This document shows, one piece after another, positions 1 through 10,709 of a stretch of DNA of 64,000 bases. The number at the start of each line of letters is the position of its first letter. Position 1 is the first letter of the stretch. The translations under genes and the position numbers were made by a program. Origin of the DNA: Pseudomonas sp. ok272. Lineage in GTDB: Bacteria > Pseudomonadota > Gammaproteobacteria > Pseudomonadales > Pseudomonadaceae. The DNA lies in NCBI RefSeq assembly GCF_900109995.1, contig NZ_FOCB01000006.1, positions 186,001 through 250,000 of the forward strand, read 5' to 3'. Below the pieces are notes generated by a model. The model did not search any database. It was not told the DNA's origin and was given only the letters and a program-made list of their open reading frames with translations.

Positions 1-1530
1 CGGTTCCTGGACATCGAGGAGAATCAATTGACCCGGTTGCCGGATGCGATTCGACACATGCCGCGACTTGAGTTCTTTGGCATGGCGGAAAACCAGGTGG
101 TCTTGACCGAAGAGGACGTTGTGCACATCAGGGGACTGCGCCACCTTGAAGCAATCACCGTTGAGGGCAACCCGCTGGGCAAGGTCCTGGACATCAGCCA
201 GATGGTAAACCTGCGAGGGCTGTACATGGCGAGCACGGGCATTGATCGGTGGCCCGTCGGGGTGTTTGCCAGACCCAGGCCACGCGGGTTCGTCCTGGAC
301 ATGACGTCCAACGCCATCACCCAGATCCCTGATGTTGCGCCGGGCTCCGACAGGGCGCAGATCCTGGCCAGAACCATGGTGTCCCGGGAGCTTTTGTCGC
401 CTGAGGTCCTGCGCAAACTCAAGCTTTATATTGAGTCTGTTGGCCTGGACCCTGAGCGGCGCTTCCCGGTCCGGGGAACCCAGGACAGTGCCCACTGGAT
501 GAAGGGCTTGACACCTGAGCAGTGGCTGGAGAGACAGCCCGTCTGGGATGCCGTTGAAGAGTCGCTGGGGGCCGAACCGTTTTTTGATGAGCTGCGAAAG
601 TTGAGCGACTCCTCTGATGCGCTCGACCTGGCCTTCCAGGAAAACCTGACCATCAAGGTGTGGCGCATGCTGGAGGCGATGGCCGAGGACACCGCCTTGC
701 GTGAAAAGCTGTTTGAAATGGCCGCGGCCCCTACGACCTGTGTTGATGCCGGTGCGCAGTTGTTCAATGCCATGGGGGTCGAGGTGATGGTGTATGAAGC
801 CCGCACGCTACCCGATCTGGGGTTGATGAAGCTGGAGTTTCTGGAGCTGGCCAAGGGCAAGTCCCGCCTGGATGAGCTGGGTCGGATTGCCCATGCCAGG
901 GTGGCCGACCTGCTGGAGCAAGGCCGCAAGTTTCCCGCCTACGATGCGGATGGGAATCTGATTCCCCACCGTGACCCGCAAGGCAATCCTGTGCGTTCTA
1001 TCGATGAGGTAGAGATTCACCTGGCGTACGTGACCCAGCTCGCCGGCCGGCTGGACTTGCCCTGGCAGTCTGAGAGCATGATGTTCGAAGAGCCGGACGT
1101 GACACCCACCATGGTCAATGAAGCCTACAACCGTGTGCTGGTGCTGGAGCAGGGCGACTTGCTGCGTGACAACATCCTTGAGCAACCCTTCTGGGTTGAA
1201 TTTGTGGAAGAGACGCACCCCGATGCGTTCGAGGTGGTCAATGCCAAGAACGAGGCGTTGATCAACCTGTTCGATGCACAGGAGGCCTTGGCTGACGGCT
1301 CGGATTTATCTTCGATTGAGCAGCAGCAACTGCGCAATACGATCCAGGCGTCAGCCGAGGTGCTGGGCATGTTGCCGGGCACGTTCATCCCTGGCCGGCG
1401 GATGAGCGACCCTGAGTTTTACGAGGACATGGCCCGGCTGGGAGAGGAACGCCAAACCATCCTGCGCACGTTGACCGATAAGGATATGGGTCGCACGCCG
1501 GTTCCCAGGCCGGAACGCCACGCGGGCTGA
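1..1530 (+). CDS. LRR / NEL-domain E3 ubiquitin ligase effector (3' part, start outside window)
   Basis: The frame is open from base 1, so the gene begins upstream; 509 residues of its C-terminus are visible. The first ~110 residues are leucine-rich repeats (LTRLP, LEFFGMAENQV, LRGLYMAS patterns). The rest matches the all-helical NEL (novel E3 ligase) domain of the IpaH/SspH family, with the catalytic CxD motif as Cys at 739-741 and Asp at 745-747 (context TTCVDAGAQLFNAMG). Family members transfer ubiquitin to host proteins after delivery into eukaryotic cells. Pseudomonas versions are usually very large proteins with an N-terminal helical region, which would lie outside the window. The gene converges on ureC with only 5 bases between the stops. 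The NEL assignment is strong; host, targets and secretion route cannot be judged here, and no secretion genes are in view. Confidence 0.88.
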   Translation, partial: RFLDIEENQLTRLPDAIRHMPRLEFFGMAENQVVLTEEDVVHIRGLRHLEAITVEGNPLGKVLDISQMVNLRGLYMASTGIDRWPVGVFARPRPRGFVLDMTSNAITQIPDVAPGSDRAQILARTMVSRELLSPEVLRKLKLYIESVGLDPERRFPVRGTQDSAHWMKGLTPEQWLERQPVWDAVEESLGAEPFFDELRKLSDSSDALDLAFQENLTIKVWRMLEAMAEDTALREKLFEMAAAPTTCVDAGAQLFNAMGVEVMVYEARTLPDLGLMKLEFLELAKGKSRLDELGRIAHARVADLLEQGRKFPAYDADGNLIPHRDPQGNPVRSIDEVEIHLAYVTQLAGRLDLPWQSESMMFEEPDVTPTMVNEAYNRVLVLEQGDLLRDNILEQPFWVEFVEETHPDAFEVVNAKNEALINLFDAQEALADGSDLSSIEQQQLRNTIQASAEVLGMLPGTFIPGRRMSDPEFYEDMARLGEERQTILRTLTDKDMGRTPVPRPERHAG

Positions 1531-1535
1531 GTGAT

Positions 1536-3236
<1,701 letters not shown>

Positions 3237-3288
3237 TCGATTGCCTTGAGATTTAATTGAGTTGGGGACGATTCGCGTTGCGCACAGA

Positions 3289-3352
3289 TTCGCGAGCGGG
3301 CTCGCTCCCACAAGGAAATGCGATCAACTGTGGGAGCGAGCCCGCTCGCGAA
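3289..3352. repeat. REP doublet (inverted pair)
   Basis: Two REP units in inverted orientation, TTCGCGAGCGGGCTCGCTCCCAC and its reverse complement, separated by 18 bases. They lie between ureB and ureC inside the urease operon and would form a hairpin in the transcript. This is the shortest spacer among the doublets of this window; most are about 88 bp overall. Confidence 0.9.
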
Positions 3353-3377
3353 GAGGCGGGTACAGGCGCCCTATCAA

Positions 3378-4216
<839 letters not shown>

Positions 4217-4753
4217 CTATGACTCCAGGTCGACGGTGGGCGGGGCTGTGCCGGGGTTGAAGGTCAGTTGCATGAAGGTCAGGTCCAGCCAGCGCCCGAA
4301 CTTGGTGCCCACTTGCGGCATCTGCCCGGTGATGACAAACCCGGCCCGTTCGTGCAGGCGAATCGAGGCCGCGTTGCCGCTTTCGATGGCGGCGACCATC
4401 ACGTGTTTGCCGCCGTCTCTGGCGCGCTCGATCAGCACCGTCATCAGGCGTGGGCCCAGGCCATGGCCACGTTGGTCGCTGCGCACGTACACCGAGTGCT
4501 CGACCGTGTGGCGAAAGCCGTCGAACGGCCGCCAGTCGCCGAACGAGGCGTAGCCGAGCACCTGGTGGTCGGCGTCGACAATCACCAGGATCGGGTAGCC
4601 CTGGGCGTGCCGGGCGTTGAACCAGGCCTGGCGATTGTCCAGGTCGACGGCGTGTTCGTTCCAGATCGCCGTGGTGTTGAGCACGGCGTCGTTGTAGATG
4701 TCGCGGATCGCCGGCAGGTCGGCGGGCAGGGCGTCGCGGATGTGATACGGCAT
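4217..4753 (-). CDS. GNAT N-acetyltransferase, phosphinothricin acetyltransferase-like
   Basis: 178 aa. The N-terminus (IRDALPADLPAIRDIYNDAVLNTTAIWNE) and the motif A loop (RSDQRGHGLGPRLM) match the Pat/bar-like GNAT branch (COG1247), which acetylates phosphinothricin, methionine sulfoximine or related amino acids. The closing motif ESGNAASIRLHERAGF is intact. It lies between ureA (9 bases away) and the second GNAT gene (3 bases), all on the minus strand, so it is co-transcribed with urease. The precise substrate is not predictable. Confidence 0.88.
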   Translation of the reverse strand: MPYHIRDALPADLPAIRDIYNDAVLNTTAIWNEHAVDLDNRQAWFNARHAQGYPILVIVDADHQVLGYASFGDWRPFDGFRHTVEHSVYVRSDQRGHGLGPRLMTVLIERARDGGKHVMVAAIESGNAASIRLHERAGFVITGQMPQVGTKFGRWLDLTFMQLTFNPGTAPPTVDLES

Positions 4754-4762
4754 GGCGCGGCC

Positions 4763-5065
4763 TCAGGCGATGGGTTGGTGGACGGTGACCAGTTTGGTGC
4801 CGTCGGGGAAGGTGGCTTCGACCTGGATCTCGGGGATCATTTCCGGGATGCCTTCCATCACCTGTTCGCGGCTCAGCAGCGTGGTGCCAACGTGCATCAA
4901 CTCGGCCACGGTGCGCCCGTCACGAGCGCCTTCGAGCAGCGCCGCCGAGAGATAGGCCATGGCTTCGGGGTAGTTGAGCTTCACGCCACGGGCCAACCGC
5001 CGCTCGGCCACCAGGCCGGCGGTGAAGATCAACAACTTGTCTTTTTCGCGTGGGGTCAGGTCCAT
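4763..5065 (-). CDS. ureA: Urease gamma subunit
   Basis: 100 aa, standard length, starting [27 protein letters not shown] and containing the typical segment [21 protein letters not shown]. It is the smallest structural subunit of urease and binds UreB and UreC around the threefold axis. A REP doublet separates it from ureD upstream; downstream follow the two GNAT genes and then ureB. Confidence 0.97.
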   Translation of the reverse strand: MDLTPREKDKLLIFTAGLVAERRLARGVKLNYPEAMAYLSAALLEGARDGRTVAELMHVGTTLLSREQVMEGIPEMIPEIQVEATFPDGTKLVTVHQPIA

Positions 5066-5121
5066 CGTTCAGCGTCCATCAAGGGCAGTAAAAAAGGGCA
5101 ATCGGGACACACACATCCCTT

Positions 5122-5207
5122 GTGGGAGCGGGCTTGCTCGCGAAGGTGCCGGCACCGTCAACATCACCGTGACTGACCCATCGCTTCGCGAACAAGCCCA
5201 CTCCCAC
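5122..5207. repeat. REP doublet between ureD and ureA
   Basis: Inverted REP pair: GTGGGAGCGGGCTTGCTCGCGAA, about 40 bases of spacer, then TTCGCGAACAAGCCCACTCCCAC with two substitutions. It sits inside the ureD-ureA gap. Confidence 0.9.
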
Positions 5208-5222
5208 AGGAGCAATAGCGAT

Positions 5223-6062
5223 TCACGTGCTCCATATCCGTGGTGCAAGCGCCTCGCGGCCCAGCAAGGCTGGGCGCAGCAGCGTCCATAAGTCAATCAA
5301 CCAGGCCCTGGCCACCAACGCTTCGCTGGCCAGGCAGCGCGCCACCAACAGCCCCGGCAATTGGCTCAGGTCACCGCGCACCGCATGGGGCAACGAACGG
5401 CAACGCTCCAGTAGCTCACTGTCGACTGCGCCGGTTACCAGCAACGTCGCAAACACCGGTTGCCCGTCCAGGCCAATCGGTGAGTCGAGCAAGCCGTCAC
5501 CGCCGACAATGCGCTGGCGTTCGTGCCAGAGCAACTGGCCGTCGCGACGAATGTCGAGCCGGGCTTGCAAGTGCCCATGCTCGAAGCGTTCGCCGCTGGC
5601 CGGCCGCCCCAGCGCCACCACGTCCCAGTAGCACAAGCGGGCATCGCCGTGCAGGTCAATCGCGGTGCAGAGTTCGGCCTGGGCGCCGCTGAACACGATG
5701 GTTTCCTGGGGCAGCCACTCCAGTGTTGCGCCGGCGGCCACCGTCAGGTCGAGTTGCTGGTAGGCCGGGCTGGCGGCGCGGTACCACTTGGCGGCGCCGG
5801 GGCTGGTCAGTTGCGCCCAGGCCTGCGCACCGACGTTGACCGCGATGTCCAGGCGGTCGCCCCCGGCAATCCCGCCCGGGGGGTGGACGATGATGTGCTG
5901 GCACACCTCGGGGCCTTCGGCATACAGATGTTTTTGCACCCGCAGCGGACCCTTGTGCCGGCGCTGGACCGGGCGCGTGGTGTGGTCGAATCGGGCGTAG
6001 CCCAGTTCCAGTTCGGCATGCCAGTTGGGGGCGAAAACGGCAGTCGGGGCAGGTCGGTTCAT
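5223..6062 (-). CDS. ureD: Urease accessory protein UreD
   Basis: 279 aa. UreD (UreH) binds apo-urease and, with UreF and UreG, forms the chaperone complex that loads nickel and CO2 into the active site. Family hallmarks are visible: [17 protein letters not shown] near the N-terminus, [10 protein letters not shown], and [10 protein letters not shown]. It lies 30 bases after urtE on the same strand, joining the transporter and enzyme genes into one unit. The partners ureE, ureF and ureG are not in the window and must be encoded elsewhere. Confidence 0.95.
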   Translation of the reverse strand: MNRPAPTAVFAPNWHAELELGYARFDHTTRPVQRRHKGPLRVQKHLYAEGPEVCQHIIVHPPGGIAGGDRLDIAVNVGAQAWAQLTSPGAAKWYRAASPAYQQLDLTVAAGATLEWLPQETIVFSGAQAELCTAIDLHGDARLCYWDVVALGRPASGERFEHGHLQARLDIRRDGQLLWHERQRIVGGDGLLDSPIGLDGQPVFATLLVTGAVDSELLERCRSLPHAVRGDLSQLPGLLVARCLASEALVARAWLIDLWTLLRPALLGREALAPRIWST

Positions 6063-6092
6063 GTGTTCGAATGATCGCCAGGGTGCTTGAGA

Positions 6093-6791
6093 CTAGATCG
6101 TAACCAGTCCACGCACACCCTCGGCCTCCATGTTTTCACCGCGGCCTTGCTGGATGATTTCGCCCCGGGACATCACCAGGTACTGATCGGCCAACTCGGC
6201 GGCGAAATCGTAGAACTGCTCCACCAGCAGGATCGCCATGTCGCCACGCGCCGCGAGGGTCTTGATCACCGCGCCGATCTCCTTGATCACCGAGGGCTGG
6301 ATGCCTTCGGTGGGTTCATCGAGGATCAGCAGGCGTGGGCGGCTGGCCAGGGCGCGTCCGATCGCCAGCTGTTGCTGCTGTCCGCCGGAAAGGTCGCCGC
6401 CCTGGCGTTGCTGCATTTGCCGCAGCACCGGGAACAGCTCGTAGATGAACCCCGGGACGGCCTTGGCCTCGACCCCCGAGAAGCGTGACAGCCCCATCAG
6501 CAGGTTCTCTTCCACGGTCAGCCGGGGGAAGATTTCCCGGCCCTGGGGCACGTAGGCAATGCCGGCGTGGACCCGCTGGTGGGGCTTGGCCGCGGTGATG
6601 GATTGGCCCTCCCAGGTCACCGCGCCTTCCCTGGCCGGCAGCAGGCCCATCAGGCATTTGAGCAGGGTGGTCTTGCCCACGCCGTTGCGCCCGAGCAGGC
6701 AGGTGACTTCGCCGACCTTGGCCTCGAAGCTCAAGCCCCGCAGGATGTGGCTACCGCCGTAGTACTGGTGCAACTGGTTGACCTGCAGCAT
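6093..6791 (-). CDS. urtE: Urea ABC transporter ATP-binding protein UrtE
   Basis: 232 aa LivF-type ATPase. Walker A is GRNGVGKTT, the signature is LSGGQQQQLA and Walker B is LLILDEP. MLQVNQLHQYYGGSHILRGL is the characteristic UrtE N-terminus. I prefer the ATG at 6791 over the TTG at 6797: a GGAG element sits nine bases before the ATG but only three before the TTG. It is one of the two ATPases energising high-affinity urea import at the inner membrane. A 330-bp gap with two REP doublets separates it from urtD. Confidence 0.95.
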   Translation of the reverse strand: MLQVNQLHQYYGGSHILRGLSFEAKVGEVTCLLGRNGVGKTTLLKCLMGLLPAREGAVTWEGQSITAAKPHQRVHAGIAYVPQGREIFPRLTVEENLLMGLSRFSGVEAKAVPGFIYELFPVLRQMQQRQGGDLSGGQQQQLAIGRALASRPRLLILDEPTEGIQPSVIKEIGAVIKTLAARGDMAILLVEQFYDFAAELADQYLVMSRGEIIQQGRGENMEAEGVRGLVTI

Positions 6792-6882
6792 GTTCAATCT
6801 CTCCTCAACCCCCTTGTGGGAGCAACTGTCTTAGCCATGCAGCTCGTCACCGCCATCGCGGGCAGGAATCTGGGTTGAGCCC

Positions 6883-6972
6883 GTAGGAGCGAGGCTTGCC
6901 CGCGAACCGGCCAGCCCATTCAACATCGATGTCGCCAGACTTACCGCCTTCGCGGGCAAGCTTCGCTCCTAC
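6883..6972. repeat. REP doublet, variant family (GTAGGAGCGAGG type)
   Basis: Arms GTAGGAGCGAGGCTTGCCCGCGAA and TTCGCGGGCAAGCTTCGCTCCTAC flank a ~40-base spacer. The core differs from the common GTGGGAGCGGGCTTGCTCGCGAA type (TA for TG, CCCGCG for CTCGCG), so two REP subfamilies coexist. It lies between urtE and urtD, next to a doublet of the common type. Confidence 0.85.
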
Positions 6973-7018
6973 AAGGAATCCGGGCCTGACACGGGATGGG
7001 TGTTCGCCGTGGACCAGG

Positions 7019-7105
7019 GTGGGAGCGGGCTTGCTCGCGAATACGAATTAACATTCAACAGTGGGGGCGCTGATGCACCGCTTTCGCGAGCAAGCCCGCT
7101 CCCAC
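7019..7105. repeat. REP doublet between urtE and urtD
   Basis: Common-type inverted pair: GTGGGAGCGGGCTTGCTCGCGAA and TTCGCGAGCAAGCCCGCTCCCAC with perfect arms and a ~40-base spacer. With the neighbouring variant doublet it makes the largest repeat block inside the urt operon. Confidence 0.92.
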
Positions 7106-7127
7106 ATAAGTGCAATCGCCATTCCAC

Positions 7128-7976
7128 TCAGCGACCGAGATACACCTCGATCACCCGCTCATCCGCCTGCACCTGCTCAAGTGATCCCTCGGCCAGCACG
7201 CTGCCCTGGTGCAGCACGGTGACGTGGTCGGCAATCGCGCCGACGAAGCCCATGTCGTGTTCCACCACCATCAGCGAATGCTTGCCCGCCAGGGACGTGA
7301 ACAGTTCGGCGGTGAACGCGGTCTCGGCGTCGGTCATGCCCGCCACCGGTTCGTCGAGCAGCAGCAATTGCGGGTCCTGCATCAGCAGCATGCCGATCTC
7401 CAGGAACTGCTTCTGGCCGTGGGACAACAGGCCCGCCGGGCGGTGCACGGAGGTGCTCAGGCGGATGGTCTCCAGCACCTCGTCGATGCGGTCGCGCTGT
7501 TCGCCGCTCAGGCGCGCCCGCAGGCTGGCCCACACCGATTTGTCGGTGTGCTGCGCCAGCTCCAGGTTCTCGAACACGCTCAAGGCTTCGAACACCGTCG
7601 GCTTCTGGAACTTGCGGCCGATCCCGGCCTGGGCGATCTGCACCTCGCTCAGGCGGGTCAGGTCCAGGGTCTCGCCGAACCAGGCATTGCCGTGGCTGGG
7701 ACGGGTCTTGCCGGTGATCACATCCATCAGGGTGGTCTTGCCGGCGCCATTGGGGCCGATGATGCAGCGCAGTTCGCCGACACCGATGTACAGGTTCAGG
7801 GCGTTGAGGGCCTTGAAGCCATCGAAGCTGACGCTGATGTCCTCCAGGGTCAGGATCGTGCCATGGCGGGTGTTGAGCCCGGGGCCTGCGACCTGGCCGA
7901 GGCCGATGGCCTCGCGGCTGGTGCCTTGGTCTTTGTTCGGTTCGAGCATGAAATCCGCCGTTGCCGTGATTCTCAT
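7128..7976 (-). CDS. urtD: Urea ABC transporter ATP-binding protein UrtD
   Basis: 282 aa LivG-type ATPase: Walker A GPNGAGKTT, signature LSHGQKQFLEIG (LSHGQ, typical of UrtD), Walker B LLLLDEP and the H-loop VVEHDM. About 40 N-terminal residues precede the conserved ABC fold (ILTLEDISVSFDGFKALN). It works with UrtE beneath the UrtBC permease. The start overlaps the stop of urtC by four bases (ATGA). Confidence 0.95.
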   Translation of the reverse strand: MRITATADFMLEPNKDQGTSREAIGLGQVAGPGLNTRHGTILTLEDISVSFDGFKALNALNLYIGVGELRCIIGPNGAGKTTLMDVITGKTRPSHGNAWFGETLDLTRLSEVQIAQAGIGRKFQKPTVFEALSVFENLELAQHTDKSVWASLRARLSGEQRDRIDEVLETIRLSTSVHRPAGLLSHGQKQFLEIGMLLMQDPQLLLLDEPVAGMTDAETAFTAELFTSLAGKHSLMVVEHDMGFVGAIADHVTVLHQGSVLAEGSLEQVQADERVIEVYLGR

Positions 7977-9052
7977 GATTCACCCCTTTTCTTCAGCAGG
8001 CCGATCACGCCCTTGGGCAGGTACAGGGTGACGAGGATGAACAGCGCACCGAGGAAGAACAGCCAGTACTCGGGGAAGGCCACGGTGAACCAGCTCTTCA
8101 TGCCGTTGACCACGCCGGCCCCCAGCAGCGGGCCGATCAAGGTGCCGCGCCCGCCCAGGGCCACCCACACGGCGGCCTCGATGGAGTTGGTCGGCGACAT
8201 CTCGCTGGGGTTGATGATCCCCACTTGCGGCACGTACAGCGCCCCGGCCAAGCCGCACAGCACCGCGCTCAGGACCCAGACGAACAGCTTGAAGCCTCGG
8301 GGGTCGTAGCCGCAAAACATCAGGCGGTTTTCCGCGTCACGCAGGGCGGTCAGCACCCGGCCGAACTTGCTCCGGGCCAGGCGCCAGCCGATGAACAGGC
8401 TGGTCACCAACAGCGCCACGGTGGCGACGAACAACGCGGCGCGGGTGCCGGGCTCGGTGATGCCGAAACCCAGAATGGTGCGGAAGTGGGTGAAGCCATT
8501 GTTGCCGCCAAACCCGGTCTCGTTGCGAAAGAACAACAGCATGCCGGCGAAGGTCAGGGCCTGGGTCATGATCGAGAAGTACACGCCCTTGATCCGCGAG
8601 CGGAAGGCGAAGAACCCGAACACCAGCGCCAGCAGCCCCGGCGCCAGCACCACCAGGCACATCGCCCAGAGGAAGTGGTCGGTGCCGCGCCAGTACCACG
8701 GCAACTCGGACCACGACAGGAAGGTCATGAATGCCGGCAGGTCATCGCCCGAGGCCTGGCGCATCAGGTACATGCCCATGGCGTAGCCGCCGAGGGCGAA
8801 GAACAGGCCGTGGCCCAGGGACAGCAGGCCGGCGTAGCCCCAGACCAGGTCCAGGGCGAGGGCGACGATGGCGTAGCAGAGGATTTTGCCCACCAGGGTC
8901 AGGGTGTAGGCCGACACGTGCAGCGGGTTGGCGGCGGGCAACAACGACAGCAGCGGCAAGGCCAGCAGCAGGGCCAGGATCACCACGCCCACCGCAGTCG
9001 TCACCTTGGGACCGGCCTTTTGCGTGGCCGTCAGCATGAGTGGCTGGTTCAT
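7973..9052 (-). CDS. urtC: Urea ABC transporter permease UrtC
   Basis: 359 aa LivM-type permease with about ten hydrophobic segments and the typical YAGLLSLGHGLFFALGGYAMGMYL region and EAAVWVALGGRGTLIGPLLGA C-terminal motif. The start ATG at 9052 shares one base with the urtB stop (TGATG). Reading further upstream in this frame only enters a shadow of urtB, so the longer open frame is not the gene. Inner-membrane half-channel paired with UrtB. Confidence 0.95.
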   Translation of the reverse strand: MNQPLMLTATQKAGPKVTTAVGVVILALLLALPLLSLLPAANPLHVSAYTLTLVGKILCYAIVALALDLVWGYAGLLSLGHGLFFALGGYAMGMYLMRQASGDDLPAFMTFLSWSELPWYWRGTDHFLWAMCLVVLAPGLLALVFGFFAFRSRIKGVYFSIMTQALTFAGMLLFFRNETGFGGNNGFTHFRTILGFGITEPGTRAALFVATVALLVTSLFIGWRLARSKFGRVLTALRDAENRLMFCGYDPRGFKLFVWVLSAVLCGLAGALYVPQVGIINPSEMSPTNSIEAAVWVALGGRGTLIGPLLGAGVVNGMKSWFTVAFPEYWLFFLGALFILVTLYLPKGVIGLLKKRGES

Positions 9053-10554
9053 CAGTCGATTACCCGTCCTTTGAGTGCGAAGAGGCCTTGCGGGCGTTTC
9101 TGGATGAACACGATGATCAGCGCCAGGATCAGGATTTTGCCCAGCACCGCGCCGATCTGCGGCTCCAGGATCTTGTTGGCGACCCCCAGGCCGAACGCGG
9201 CGAACACACTGCCGGCCAGTTGACCGACGCCCCCGAGCACCACCACCAGGAATGAGTCGATGATGTAGCTCTGACCCAGGTCCGGGCCGACGTTGCCGAT
9301 CTGGCTCAGGGCCACGCCGCCGAGGCCGGCGATGCCCGAGCCCAGGCCAAAGGCGAGCATGTCGACGCGCCCGGTGGGCACGCCGCAGCAGGCGGCCATG
9401 GGGCGGTTCTGGGTGACGGCGCGCACGTTCAGGCCCAGGCGGGTCTTGTTCAGCAGCAGCCAGGTGAGGACCACCACACACAGGGCGAAGGCAATGATCA
9501 CCAGACGGTTGTAGGGCAGCACCAGGTTCGGCAGCACCAGCAGACCTCCGGAGAGCCACGCCGGGTTGGCCACTTCGACGTTCTGCGCGCCGAACACCAG
9601 GCGCACCAATTGGATCAGCATCAGGCTGATGCCCCAGGTGGCCAGCAGGGTTTCCAGCGGCCGGCCGTAGAGGTGACGAATCACCGTGCGCTCCAGGGCC
9701 ATGCCGATGCCGGCGGTGACGAAGAAGGCCACCGGCAGGGCGAGCAGCGGGTAGAACTCGATGGCCGTGGGCGCGAAGCGCTGGAACAGCAACTGCACTA
9801 CGTAGGTGCAATAGGCCCCGAGCATCAGCATTTCGCCGTGGGCCATGTTGATCACCCCCAACAGGCCGAAGGTGATGGCCAGCCCCAGGGCGGCCAGCAG
9901 CAGGATCGAGCCCAGGGACAGGCCGCTGAAGGCCTGGCCGAGCCACTCGCCCAGCAACAGCTTGCGCTTGACCTGGGCCAGGCTGGTTTGCGCGGCGGTG
10001 AGCACCCCGGCATCGCTTTCCACGCCGGGCGCCAGCAGGCCTTCCAGGCGGGGGCGGGCCGACGGCTCGCCGGTCTCACCGAGCAGACGCACGGCGGCCA
10101 GGCGTACCGCCGGGTCGCGGTCCACCAGTTGCAGGTTGGCCAGGGCCAGGCTCAGGGCCGCGTGCACACTGGGGTCAGCTTCGTTGGCCAGGCGCTGGCC
10201 GAGGAACGTCAGTTGGCTCGGCGTGGCGCTTTTTAGCAGGTGCTGCGCCGCGGCCAAGCGTAACCTGGCGTCGGCGGCCAGCAGTTGATGGCTGGCCTGC
10301 GCGGTGTCGATCAAGCCGCGCAGGCGATTGTTCAGGCGCAGGGTCTTGGGCTGGCCATCGACGCTCAACTGCCCTTGCTGTAAGGCGTTGATCAGTTCGA
10401 CGCGCGCCGGCTCGGGCTGTGCGGCCCAGGCTTGCAGCAGGCTGGCCTGTTGCGCCGGGGTGGCGGCGAGGAAGTCTTCGCTGTCGCCGGCCAGGGCGGC
10501 CAATGGCAGCAGCAGGGCTAGGGTGACAAGCATGCGGTAGAGGGCAGTGGGCAT
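9052..10554 (-). CDS. urtB: Urea ABC transporter permease UrtB
   Basis: 500 aa. A signal-like N-terminus (MLVTLALLLPLAALA) precedes about 190 periplasmic residues rich in HEAT-like helices (RLRLAAAQHLL, PAVRLAAVRLLGE). These are followed by the LivH-type permease (LGLAITFGLLGVINMAHGEMLMLGA to LKGRVID). The long pre-permease domain is a known feature of proteobacterial UrtB and distinguishes it from plain LivH. Its stop overlaps urtC. A REP doublet lies between urtA and this gene. Confidence 0.95.
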   Translation of the reverse strand: MPTALYRMLVTLALLLPLAALAGDSEDFLAATPAQQASLLQAWAAQPEPARVELINALQQGQLSVDGQPKTLRLNNRLRGLIDTAQASHQLLAADARLRLAAAQHLLKSATPSQLTFLGQRLANEADPSVHAALSLALANLQLVDRDPAVRLAAVRLLGETGEPSARPRLEGLLAPGVESDAGVLTAAQTSLAQVKRKLLLGEWLGQAFSGLSLGSILLLAALGLAITFGLLGVINMAHGEMLMLGAYCTYVVQLLFQRFAPTAIEFYPLLALPVAFFVTAGIGMALERTVIRHLYGRPLETLLATWGISLMLIQLVRLVFGAQNVEVANPAWLSGGLLVLPNLVLPYNRLVIIAFALCVVVLTWLLLNKTRLGLNVRAVTQNRPMAACCGVPTGRVDMLAFGLGSGIAGLGGVALSQIGNVGPDLGQSYIIDSFLVVVLGGVGQLAGSVFAAFGLGVANKILEPQIGAVLGKILILALIIVFIQKRPQGLFALKGRVID

Positions 10555-10579
10555 AGAGAGTCGCCTTGACGCGGACAGT

Positions 10580-10666
10580 GTGGGAGCGGGCTTGCTCGCG
10601 AATGCGGTAGGTCAGTCACATTGACGTTGAATGGGCCGCCGCCTTCGCGAGCGGGCTCGCTCCCAC
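10580..10666. repeat. REP doublet between urtA and urtB
   Basis: Inverted pair GTGGGAGCGGGCTTGCTCGCGAA and TTCGCGAGCGGGCTCGCTCCCAC. Its place right behind the first gene of the operon fits a transcript-stabilising hairpin that could raise the level of the binding protein relative to the permease; that role is an inference. Confidence 0.9.
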
Positions 10667-10709
10667 AGGGATCGGTGTTAGGTCCGAGCCGGTGCCCGGA
10701 CCCCATGGC

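Noticed and set aside
7973..9946. 657-codon frame that would extend UrtC upstream
   Set aside because: The extra ~300 residues are a shadow of urtB; UrtC starts at 9052 with stop-start overlap.
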